64,000 bases of DNA, from positions 1-64,000 of the forward strand of contig JAYZBC010000066.1 in the NCBI GenBank assembly GCA_036339375.1. Direction: 5' to 3'. Numbering within the stretch: position 1 is the stretch's first letter; each line of letters opens with the position of its first letter. This document shows, one piece after another, positions 45,742 to 53,838 of this stretch. The DNA is from JAYZBC01 sp036339375. GTDB taxonomy: Bacteria > Pseudomonadota > Alphaproteobacteria > MPNO01 > UBA2964. The notes beneath the pieces were generated by a model. It was not told the DNA's origin and ran no database searches. It worked only from the letters and a program-made list of their open reading frames with translations. The translations under genes were made by a program, and so were the position numbers.

Positions 45742-46602
45742 ATGACGTCGACCATCGATATTGAACCTCTTTCGCCAGTTTTGGGGGCTTCCATTCGGGG
45801 AATAGACCTGAAAAAGGCAATTGACGAGCAAACAAAGAAGGTCCTCAATAGTGCGTTTATAGAGTTTTCTTTCCTTTGTTTCCCTGATCAAACCTTAAAT
45901 GCTGAAGATCAGTTGCGTTTTGCCAGTTTTTTCGGAAGAGGAGATGGTGGCGTTCGTATAACTCGAAGAGATAGTGGACAACGCCGTACCGGAAAACGCG
46001 GCGTGATGTTTGTTAGCAATATTCGTAAAGATGGCAAACCTATCGGCGTATTACCTGACGGCGAAATGCAGTTCCATACTGATGGTGCACACCGAGAAAG
46101 CCCGTATCGCGCAACAACTTTATATGCGATCAAAATTCCTTCCAAAGGTGGTGATACTTTATTTGCAAATCTTTACAAAGCATACGAGGCGCTTCCGGAA
46201 AAGACTAAGAACCGTATTGAAAAATTGGTAACAACCTGTGTTTACGACTATGAGGCGCAAGACCGTAGCGAAACCGTAGCCGCTGATCCAATTTTACCCC
46301 GTGCCCAGCACCGACTGGTTAAAACTCACCCCGCTTCTGGCCGCAAAACTCTTTATCTCAGTCGTTTAATGACCCAAAAAATAAATGAGATTGAACCGGA
46401 TGAGGGGGAAGAACTGCTAATGGCATTATTCGATCATGCTGAGCAGCCCGAGTTTATTTATGCACACAAATGGAACGTTAATGACCTTGTGATATGGGAT
46501 AATCGATGCCTCAACCACGCTCGGACTGATTTCCCAGCAAACGAAGAACGAATGTTGAGGCGGTATACGGTCTCCGAGCCAAATGCACCGGAAACCACTT
46601 AA
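45742..46602 (+). CDS. TauD/TfdA family 2-oxoglutarate-dependent dioxygenase
   Basis: Non-haem Fe(II) oxygenase using 2-oxoglutarate and O2. The 286-residue protein has the iron ligands His112 and Asp114 in MQFHTDGAHRESPYRATTLY, and His259 in WDNRCLNHARTDF, with the oxoglutarate-binding Arg in RMLRRYTV. The N terminus (LSPVLGASIRGIDLKKAI) is typical. Family substrates include taurine, phenoxyacetates and sulfate esters; the present one is unknown. Its stop overlaps by four bases the stop of the convergent hydrolase gene. Confidence 0.85.
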   Translation: MTSTIDIEPLSPVLGASIRGIDLKKAIDEQTKKVLNSAFIEFSFLCFPDQTLNAEDQLRFASFFGRGDGGVRITRRDSGQRRTGKRGVMFVSNIRKDGKPIGVLPDGEMQFHTDGAHRESPYRATTLYAIKIPSKGGDTLFANLYKAYEALPEKTKNRIEKLVTTCVYDYEAQDRSETVAADPILPRAQHRLVKTHPASGRKTLYLSRLMTQKINEIEPDEGEELLMALFDHAEQPEFIYAHKWNVNDLVIWDNRCLNHARTDFPANEERMLRRYTVSEPNAPETT

Positions 46603-47399
46603 AGAATTCCCTGGTGTCGATTTAAAAAGTTTTTTAATTGATCGTTAAAATCCACAGGATTTTCTAAATTTGAAATGTGGCCCGCATTAGGTACAACCGC
46701 ATGCTGTGCATTAGGAATTTTTCCTGCTGTCTGAGCAAGGATTTCAGGGGGGGCCCCCTTATCTTCCGCACCACCAAGTATGAGGGTTGGTATCCTTATT
46801 TCCTCCAACCTTGCCCCAAAAGAGAGTGTTTTGAGTGCCTCACAACAACCCGCATGACCGATTATATTGGTAGAACGTATCATTGAACGGACTTTCTCCA
46901 GAACGGGAATATTCGTAGAAACAGAGGCCTCGGTAAACCATCGCTGTATTGTAGGTTCTACCAAACCCTCCATACCTTGAGCAGCAGCCACATCGATACG
47001 GTGTTGAAAATAAGATTGATAATCAGGTGGCGCATCAGGACGGGAATCACATGCAATTAAACTCAACAGCCGATCACTATGTTCTTGTGCAAGTCCGTAT
47101 CCCATCATACCTCCAATCGACAGGCCACACCAATGGGTGCGTTCAACTCCCACATAGTCCAATAACGCTAAAGCATCTTCTATAATCATAGGGAAACTAT
47201 AGGGACCCGAAGGCGTTGAAGACTGACCGAGACCGCGGTGGTCATAACGTAAAATTTGGAAATCGTGTTTTAAAAGCTCTACTTGGTCGTCCCACAATGT
47301 CAAATTATTACAAAGGGCATGTGCGAATGTTATCCAGGGCTTACCCTGAGTGCCCGTTACCTCGAAATTTATCGTAATACCATTGATCTTTGTTTTCAC
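46599..47399 (-). CDS. Alpha/beta hydrolase, 3-oxoadipate enol-lactonase-like
   Basis: A 266-residue alpha/beta hydrolase. The oxyanion region FAHALCNNLTLWDDQ (about 25), RYDHRGLGQSS (about 52), nucleophile elbow in CGLSIGGMMGYGLA (Ser about 93) and catalytic His in PNAGHISNLENP (about 245) are all present. This motif set resembles PcaD. No other beta-ketoadipate genes are in the window, so the name is only a likeness; hydrolysis of a lactone or ring-cleavage product would fit the locus. It is divergent from the UbiD gene. Confidence 0.8.
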   Translation of the reverse strand: MKTKINGITINFEVTGTQGKPWITFAHALCNNLTLWDDQVELLKHDFQILRYDHRGLGQSSTPSGPYSFPMIIEDALALLDYVGVERTHWCGLSIGGMMGYGLAQEHSDRLLSLIACDSRPDAPPDYQSYFQHRIDVAAAQGMEGLVEPTIQRWFTEASVSTNIPVLEKVRSMIRSTNIIGHAGCCEALKTLSFGARLEEIRIPTLILGGAEDKGAPPEILAQTAGKIPNAQHAVVPNAGHISNLENPVDFNDQLKNFLNRHQGIL

Positions 47400-47521
47400 C
47401 TGAAACCTCTATATTTTTCGTTCCACATACGTGACGATTCCTAATATGTCCACCCATGGTTCTTGCTTTTAATCGTACTCTCCCTTAGACAAATATCTTA
47501 AAAAAAAAATATGAGGAAAAA

Positions 47522-49102
47522 ATGAGCACGGCACGAAAATTCGCAGCCCCCGGGGCACCGACTGATAAGGTCCGCGACCTTCGGGGTACTTTGGAATGGC
47601 TGGAAGCAGAGGGTGATTTGGCAATCACGGATAAGGAAGTAAACCCTGATCTTGAAATTATCGCCCTCCAAAAAAAATTTGATGGCGGTTGCCCAATGCT
47701 TTTTAATAATGTCAAAGACAAGCCTAATAATCGTGTTGTTACCAACCTGCTCAGCGACCAAAACGTTATTAACAAAATGTTTGGATGGCCAAGTAACTCA
47801 ATACGAACGCGCATGACGGCTGATGCCTTACGGCACCCCTTACCACCTGTTTTAATAAATTCTGATCAAGCCCCAGTTCAGGAAGTAGTCATAGAAAACC
47901 CCAAAGACGTGAACGATTACATTGTACCGGTCCGCCATACCGAGTTTGAACCTGAACTGACGGTAGGGTCGGGTATTCGGTGTGTCTCTGGTAAATATTT
48001 CGAAAACGGTACAGACCTGGGATATAACCGAATGAATTTTCGTTGGGGAAATGTTGGCACCTTTCAAATCTCACCAGGATCTCACATGTGGCAAGTGGTA
48101 AGCCGCTATTACAAGGAAGAAAAACCCATCCCCATTACCATATGTTTTGGTGTACCTCCAGCTTGTACAATGATGGCAGGCGCAGGGTTTGATTATGTAA
48201 TTCTTCCATCCGGATGTGACGAAATAGGGGTCGCGGGTGCTTTACAAGGAGCCCCAATTCGTTTGGTAAAAGCGCGTACTGTTGACGCTTTAACTCTAGC
48301 TGATGCGGAAGTCGTTTTAGAAGGATATGTGAATCCTCGGGATCGGAGATTTGAAACAGCGGAATCTGAAGAATCTGGATTACAAGGTCGTCATCATTTT
48401 CATCCTGAGTGGTCAGGCTACATGGGAAAGGCCTATAAAGCCCCAACTTTTCATTGTACAGCTGTTACCACTCGAGATCCTAAGACGAAACCCATTATTT
48501 TTGCACTTGGTGTCCATACAATGGATGAACATAATATTGACACCACAGTCCGCGAGGCTGCAATTTTCGAGTTATGTGAACGTATGCAGCCAGGGATTGT
48601 GCAGGATGTTAATATACCCTATTGCATGACGGATTGGGGCGGCGCCATTATCCAGGTAAAAAAACAAAATAAAATAGAAGAAGGTTGGCAGCGTAACTTT
48701 CTCTCTGCAATTCTATCCACCTCCCAGGGAGCACGATTGGCTATTGCCTGCTCCGAAGACACAGATATTTATGACATGGATGAGGTCATGTGGTGCCTAA
48801 CAACCCGAGTTAATCCCCACACCGACATCCTAAACCCCCTTCCCGGAGGTCGCGGGCAAACTTTTATGCCAGCTGAACGAATGACAGCGGGAGACCGAGA
48901 ATGGACAGCCTCAAACACTCGTTTTGAAGGGGGTATGGGTATTGATACAACAGTACCCTATGGTTATGAGGAAGATTTCTTGCGTCCGCAATATCCCGTT
49001 GACAAGGTAAATCCTGAAAACTGGTTTGGCAAAACAGATATAAAAAATATGCAATCGCGCATGCATGGTTGGATGCATTCTTTGGCAAAGCATGGACGCT
49101 AA
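47522..49102 (+). CDS. UbiD family prenylated-FMN-dependent decarboxylase
   Basis: Reversible decarboxylase of aromatic or alpha,beta-unsaturated acids using prenyl-FMN. The 526-residue protein shows the UbiD order: DLRGTLEWLEAEGDLAIT at the N terminus, a substrate/cofactor region with VGSGIRCVSGKYFENGTDLGYNRMNF, GAGFDYVILPSGCDEIGVAGALQG (about 219-242), AEVVLEGYVNPRDRR (about 262) and DWGGAIIQVKKQNKIEEGWQ in the C-terminal domain. No ubiX (flavin prenyltransferase) gene is in the window. GAGG precedes the ATG. The GS-like gene follows in the same orientation within about 130 bases. Confidence 0.85.
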   Translation: MSTARKFAAPGAPTDKVRDLRGTLEWLEAEGDLAITDKEVNPDLEIIALQKKFDGGCPMLFNNVKDKPNNRVVTNLLSDQNVINKMFGWPSNSIRTRMTADALRHPLPPVLINSDQAPVQEVVIENPKDVNDYIVPVRHTEFEPELTVGSGIRCVSGKYFENGTDLGYNRMNFRWGNVGTFQISPGSHMWQVVSRYYKEEKPIPITICFGVPPACTMMAGAGFDYVILPSGCDEIGVAGALQGAPIRLVKARTVDALTLADAEVVLEGYVNPRDRRFETAESEESGLQGRHHFHPEWSGYMGKAYKAPTFHCTAVTTRDPKTKPIIFALGVHTMDEHNIDTTVREAAIFELCERMQPGIVQDVNIPYCMTDWGGAIIQVKKQNKIEEGWQRNFLSAILSTSQGARLAIACSEDTDIYDMDEVMWCLTTRVNPHTDILNPLPGGRGQTFMPAERMTAGDREWTASNTRFEGGMGIDTTVPYGYEEDFLRPQYPVDKVNPENWFGKTDIKNMQSRMHGWMHSLAKHGR

Positions 49103-49229
49103 GAATTTTTGGACTTTTGTTGCGCGTTTTGTTTTCAAATAAACAGGCTGTGAACAACCCTTTAACTTTTTGGTTTTGAAAATTAAAGCTAATTATTTTC
49201 TGCAGAATGCATTAAACTCGGTAAAAGAT

Positions 49230-50717
49230 ATGGGCAGCGGATTAATTGATCAACACGATCTTTGGACGGATGACCAAAAGAAGAGTGCTGAAGAAGTTAT
49301 CAGCCGTCTAAACTCCGAAGGGATCCGTTTAGTACGAATGGCCTGGGGTGATACCCATGGCTGTTCACGTGTTAAGGAAGTCTCTATCCCCGTCTTTTTG
49401 AATTCATTAAAAAATGGATACAACATTAACGTAGCCACCTACACGCTGGATGCGACAGGGGGACGTGTGTTTCGGTCGTTCGTTCCGGGCGGCGGCATGG
49501 ACCTTAAAAAAATGACGGGTTCACCAAACTTAATTATCGTCCCGGATCCAAAAACTTTTCAAATTTTGCATTGGGCTCCTGGGATCGCCTGGGTTTTGTG
49601 CAATGAATATTTCGACGATTTTACACCTTTCCATTTTTCCTCCCGATTGTTGCTCCAAAATCAGGTAAATAGACTCAAAAATATTGGTATGGAAATGCGG
49701 GTCGGACTCGAAGTAGAGTGGTACCTTAGGCGAATAGAACAGGACCACTTCGCACCTGAAAATACGGGCGTTCCTGGCAGAAGAGGTCAGCCCATTAAAA
49801 CCCTGCCTGTAGAACCCGGCTATCTTTATCACTCTGAATCCAATTTCGATATTATGCAGCCAATACTAAGTGAGTTGGCTGAAGCTTATATGGCTCTCAA
49901 GTTGCCGCTTCGTTCTATAGAAAACGAATATGGACCAGGACAAATTGAATGCACATTTGAACCGCAGACAGCGTTGAGAGCAGCAGATGATTACCTTTTG
50001 TTTAGAACCGTCACGAAGCAAATTTGTCGACGGAGTGGCTATTTTGCAACCTTTATGTGCAAACCAGCCTTTGAAGGTTTTTACACGAGTGGCTGGCATT
50101 TACATCAATCCCTCATTGACAAAACAAATAGCCAAAACCTTTTTATGCCTGAAAGTAATTCACAAACGCTTTCGAATTTGGGTAGTAATTTTATGGCCGG
50201 ACTTCTTGAAAACGCTCAAGCTTCTACAGTATTTGCATCCCCTACCGTTAATGGTTACCACCGATTTCATCCGAACTCACTGGCACCAGACCGAGCGACT
50301 TGGAGCCACGATCACCGTGGTGTAATGGTAAGGGTCTTGGGCGGCTTCCAAGATACATCAACAAGGCTTGAAAATAGAATAGGCGAGCCCGCAGCAAATC
50401 CCTACCTGTTTATTGCATCCCAAATAATTGCGGGGATTGACGGGATCGAAAGAAAAGCAATACCTTGGTCTGCTGACGATGACCCATACAATGCAGAGCG
50501 CCCAAAATTTCCAAGAACTCTTTCTGAAGCCTTAACAGCCTTGGAGGGTAGTCAACTTTTTCGAGACACTTTCGGAGATATTTTTATAAGATATTTTTTA
50601 GCACTTAAACGCGCAGAATTGAGTCGATTTGAACAATTTATTGAGCACAATAGTACCCAAGCAGGAGAAAATGGTGTCTCACAGTGGGAACAAAACGAAT
50701 ATTTTGATTTCTTTTAA
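49230..50717 (+). CDS. Glutamine synthetase-like ligase (gamma-glutamylamide synthetase type)
   Basis: An ATP-dependent GS-fold ligase of about 495 residues. Visible residues: metal-binding E161 and E163 in GLEVEWYLRR, E231/E233/E240 in ENEYGPGQIE, H290 and H292 in SGWHLHQS, the loop NGYHRFHPNSLAPDRATW, and TRLENRIGEPAANPYLFIASQ. The usual Asn-Arg before the final Arg is replaced by HDHRGVMVR. This type of sequence belongs with GlnA-like enzymes that glutamylate amines (PuuA, IpuC, and TdnQ/AtdA1 of aniline pathways) rather than housekeeping GS. Rieske oxygenase genes follow immediately. The start is uncertain: a TTG at 49170 would add 20 residues. Confidence 0.8.
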   Translation: MGSGLIDQHDLWTDDQKKSAEEVISRLNSEGIRLVRMAWGDTHGCSRVKEVSIPVFLNSLKNGYNINVATYTLDATGGRVFRSFVPGGGMDLKKMTGSPNLIIVPDPKTFQILHWAPGIAWVLCNEYFDDFTPFHFSSRLLLQNQVNRLKNIGMEMRVGLEVEWYLRRIEQDHFAPENTGVPGRRGQPIKTLPVEPGYLYHSESNFDIMQPILSELAEAYMALKLPLRSIENEYGPGQIECTFEPQTALRAADDYLLFRTVTKQICRRSGYFATFMCKPAFEGFYTSGWHLHQSLIDKTNSQNLFMPESNSQTLSNLGSNFMAGLLENAQASTVFASPTVNGYHRFHPNSLAPDRATWSHDHRGVMVRVLGGFQDTSTRLENRIGEPAANPYLFIASQIIAGIDGIERKAIPWSADDDPYNAERPKFPRTLSEALTALEGSQLFRDTFGDIFIRYFLALKRAELSRFEQFIEHNSTQAGENGVSQWEQNEYFDFF

Positions 50718-50752
50718 GTTTATCTCAAAGAGGTTCCAGGGAAAGCTCTACC

Positions 50753-52147
50753 ATGCCGCCAGATGATTTACATTTCCAGTCCTCAAAAGAAGCCGCGCCT
50801 GAGATTGATTTCAACCAGCTAATTTTTGAAGAAAAGGTACACCAACGCCTTTACACAGACCACAGTATTTTTCGTGTAGAAATGGAAAAAATTTTTGGAG
50901 CTGTTTGGGTTTTTATTGCTCATGAAAGCCAAATTCCGAAAAAAAATGATTTTGTAACTTCAAAATTGGGTCCACGACCGTTGATTGTTGTCCGTGATTC
51001 TAGCGGAAAATTACGCGCACTCTATAATCGCTGCACGCATCGTGGTGCCACGGTATGTCGACAAACAAGTGGTTCAGCAAAATCATTTTCATGTCCCTAT
51101 CACGGTTGGAGTTATTTTAACTCCGGAAGGCTCAGCAATGTCCCGTGGCCAGAAGGCTACGCGGATGATTTGCACGACACCAAGTATAATTTAGCACAGG
51201 TGCCGAGGGTACAGTCTTACCGGGGGTTCATTTTTGGAACGCTAAACAAAGAGGCGCCTTCACTACAAGATTACCTGGGTGGCGTAAAAAAACCGCTTGA
51301 CGAATGGCTGGACCGGCACCCCGGGGGAAGAGTAGTTTTTTGCGATGCAAACCGACTAAAGTTCAAAGGAAACTGGAAGCTTCTTTATGATAATTCCGCA
51401 GACGGCTATCACGTAATTTTTTCACACCGTTCTTTGCTCGCAATGGAAAACCGATTGGTCTCCGGCAATGAGCAAGACAAAGGAATGGCCTTTTATAAAA
51501 ACAGTCCGGATAACGCCCAAATGTATGTAAAAGTTTTTGAAAATGGTCATCATTTTAAGGACAAAAGACCTAATATCGATAACAATCCCGGAGCGCTTTG
51601 GGCCATTGAAGGTCCACATCCTGGTATGGAAAATTACGAAGCAGCTATAAGAAAAAAGCTAGGAAAAAAAGCAGACGATGTACTGGACCTCGCATCCTCC
51701 GAACCTGTAAATATTAATATTTTTCCCAACCTCCATATTCTTGGTAACCACGTTCAGGTTTCCCAACCCCTATCCCTAACGGAAACCGACACCACGTGGT
51801 GGGGTACAGCTGTCATTGATTATGAAGATGAACTCCAAGGCTGTGAGGAGGAGATAAACGCGCTTCGCATGAGAACTCAAGAAAGCTTCCCTAATTTTGG
51901 TGAACTGGATGACTTGATGAATTTTGAACAAATTCAAATTGGTTTAGCAGGCAAAGAAGATGAATGGGTATATATGCACAGAGGGTTAGGCGTACCTGGT
52001 CGAGTAAAACGGGATGAAGACGGCTATCTCATTGGCCCTTCAACAGATGAGGTGTTTTTACGGGAAACGATGAAGGAATATAAGCGCCTAATGATGGCCA
52101 CTCCTAAATTACAAATCGAGCGCGATGTCAAAGCGGAATTGGTTTAA
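50753..52147 (+). CDS. Rieske aromatic-ring oxygenase, alpha subunit 1
   Basis: Large catalytic subunit of a Rieske non-haem iron oxygenase. The Rieske cluster ligands are C94-x-H96-x17-C114-x2-H117 (CTHRG ... CPYHGW). Mononuclear iron ligands are H220 and H225 in SADGYHVIFSH, with bridging Asp217. 464 residues, within the range of ring-hydroxylating dioxygenases. It is 35 bases after the GS-like gene and overlaps the beta-subunit ATG (TAATG). No ferredoxin or reductase gene adjoins it. Confidence 0.88.
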   Translation: MPPDDLHFQSSKEAAPEIDFNQLIFEEKVHQRLYTDHSIFRVEMEKIFGAVWVFIAHESQIPKKNDFVTSKLGPRPLIVVRDSSGKLRALYNRCTHRGATVCRQTSGSAKSFSCPYHGWSYFNSGRLSNVPWPEGYADDLHDTKYNLAQVPRVQSYRGFIFGTLNKEAPSLQDYLGGVKKPLDEWLDRHPGGRVVFCDANRLKFKGNWKLLYDNSADGYHVIFSHRSLLAMENRLVSGNEQDKGMAFYKNSPDNAQMYVKVFENGHHFKDKRPNIDNNPGALWAIEGPHPGMENYEAAIRKKLGKKADDVLDLASSEPVNINIFPNLHILGNHVQVSQPLSLTETDTTWWGTAVIDYEDELQGCEEEINALRMRTQESFPNFGELDDLMNFEQIQIGLAGKEDEWVYMHRGLGVPGRVKRDEDGYLIGPSTDEVFLRETMKEYKRLMMATPKLQIERDVKAELV

Positions 52148-52728
52148 TGCAAAATGACCCATCGCTGAGTTCCTACTACGTAGGTCACCAATTTTATAAA
52201 ACACTTGTTAAAAGTTACACAAACTGGCAAACCGAAGAAGCAGAGATTCTGGATCCAGTTTTAAGGGATTGTTGCCGAGTGCTAATAGAAAAAGAAGCGC
52301 GGTTACTGGATCAAAACAATTTGGACGACTGGCTGAATTTATTTATACCGGAATGCATTTATTGGGTCCCTGCAACGCCTAATGGAGGTGACCCTAGAAA
52401 AGAGATAGCAGTTTGTTTTGATGACCGTCGCAGGCTAGAAGACAGAATTTTCCGATTACAAAACGAGTTTGCTTGGTCCCAACAACCAAAATCACGAACT
52501 GCCCGATTAATTTCAAATGTTAGTCTTTTTTCTACTGAAATTAGTTCCGTTTTAATGGTGAGATCAAATTTTTTAACGACAGAGCTCCAGGCTGGTGACA
52601 AAAGGACATACACGGGATGGTATGGGCATACAATTTGTCAAGACCACGACGTTTGGAAAATTAAAGTCAAGCAGGTAAATTTAATTGATTGCGATCAAAA
52701 TTTACGAAATCTGAGCATAATTCTTTAA
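52147..52728 (+). CDS. Rieske aromatic-ring oxygenase, beta subunit 1
   Basis: Small structural subunit of an alpha3beta3 ring oxygenase. The 193-residue protein has the beta-subunit pattern: an N-terminal helix with EKEARLLDQNNLDDWLNLF, WVPATPNG, then DDRRRLEDRIFRL and TARLISNVSLFSTE, with strands ending in GHTICQDHDVWKIKVKQVNLI. The SnoaL-like fold is typical. Translation is coupled to alpha subunit 1 through the TAATG overlap. It ends five bases before the convergent decarboxylase-like gene. Confidence 0.88.
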   Translation: MQNDPSLSSYYVGHQFYKTLVKSYTNWQTEEAEILDPVLRDCCRVLIEKEARLLDQNNLDDWLNLFIPECIYWVPATPNGGDPRKEIAVCFDDRRRLEDRIFRLQNEFAWSQQPKSRTARLISNVSLFSTEISSVLMVRSNFLTTELQAGDKRTYTGWYGHTICQDHDVWKIKVKQVNLIDCDQNLRNLSIIL

Positions 52729-52732
52729 AGGA

Positions 52733-53737
52733 TTAAACTCGAAGCTGGTGGAACGGCTCCAGAGCTTCTTTAACAAAAATTTCCTCAGGGGTTAAATGAC
52801 GCTGTGTCACGCCCTGCTCAAAACAATACCGCAGAAATGCTTCCAAGGTTTTACGATTTTGGTCAATACCGTAGGGCCAATATTCACCACCAGGGAAAAA
52901 CTCCTTTTCTGTCCGGTGTATGTATTGCTGTATCCAAGGGAGGGCAATCTGTGAAACATTCAAGTCTTTCATTCTCCGAACTGAATTTCTTTTTGCTTGA
53001 TCAAAGGCATTGAATACATTCCGTGCAATCCACGGGTTTGCCTCATAGCTTGATCGACGTAAGGCCACAGTGTGCATAATTGGGAAAATACCAGATTTTG
53101 CAAAAAATTCGCGTTCAACGCCCTCATACTCTGGGTAGAGACGTGTAATTCGATTATCTCCTGCCAACATTCGACGTGGTGGATCAGCCGTCAAAATTGC
53201 ATCCAGTTTTTCCTCAACCAGCATATCAGCTAATGATCCATCCGGCAGGTTTGTAAGGCTAACACCTTGGGGTGGTTTTTCCGCAGTATTATCAAGCCTT
53301 CCAGGAGAATTGGGTCCAAGTTGATACCAGTCAATTTCTGATAAAGGTATTCCCACAGTATCCGTCAGCCAGCCGCGAATATAGGTCGTAGCCGTCTGCG
53401 CCCACTGCGGCAAACCCACCCTTTTTCCACGGAGTTGTTGTGGTGTTGTAATGCCACTATTTGAACGTATATAAACCCCTGATAAACGGAATAGCCGGGA
53501 CGGAAAAACGGGGATAAGAACAAATGGAGCGTGCCCCCGATCTATCGCTTGACAAGACATCGCAAAGGAAATTTCTGAAATATCCCATTCTTGGTTTTGC
53601 AGAAACCTTTTAAAAGTTTCTTCTACCTCCATAACCAGACTGGTAATTTCTATACCAACGGGTTTTACAGCACCCGTAAATAAGTCACGAACGTGATCAT
53701 AATCATTAATACCCATCGTCAGATGTATATCTGCCAT
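52733..53737 (-). CDS. 4,5-dihydroxyphthalate decarboxylase-like protein
   Basis: A 334-residue protein of the periplasmic-binding-protein-like fold group that includes phthalate-pathway Pht5. Seen: an N-terminal LTMGINDYDHVRDLFTG, SEISFAMSCQAIDRG, FVLIPVFPSRLFRLSGVYIR (about 77-96), LRGKRVGLPQWAQTATTYIRGWL and ILTADPPRRML. It has no signal peptide or lipobox and no ABC permease beside it, which favours a cytoplasmic enzyme over a transport binding protein. AAGGGG lies upstream of the ATG. It is divergent from the second Rieske pair and convergent with the first. Confidence 0.75.
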   Translation of the reverse strand: MADIHLTMGINDYDHVRDLFTGAVKPVGIEITSLVMEVEETFKRFLQNQEWDISEISFAMSCQAIDRGHAPFVLIPVFPSRLFRLSGVYIRSNSGITTPQQLRGKRVGLPQWAQTATTYIRGWLTDTVGIPLSEIDWYQLGPNSPGRLDNTAEKPPQGVSLTNLPDGSLADMLVEEKLDAILTADPPRRMLAGDNRITRLYPEYEGVEREFFAKSGIFPIMHTVALRRSSYEANPWIARNVFNAFDQAKRNSVRRMKDLNVSQIALPWIQQYIHRTEKEFFPGGEYWPYGIDQNRKTLEAFLRYCFEQGVTQRHLTPEEIFVKEALEPFHQLRV

Positions 53738-53838
53738 TTAAACCCCTTCGGCACAAAATTTTAACCTGTTGATAGCACGGGTTAGAAAGATATGCACCCG
53801 CAGTGGTCAATACCTTATGGTTAGTTTACGTTCCAAGT

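Noticed and set aside
46599..47399. True PcaD of a beta-ketoadipate pathway
   Set aside because: No pcaB, pcaC, pcaG, pcaH, pcaI or pcaJ genes were found, so only family resemblance is claimed.
47522..49102. Housekeeping ubiquinone-biosynthesis UbiD
   Set aside because: It lies within catabolic genes, and its sequence around VNPRDRR differs from the usual PPGEREPEG-type segment; the catabolic role is preferred, though not proven.
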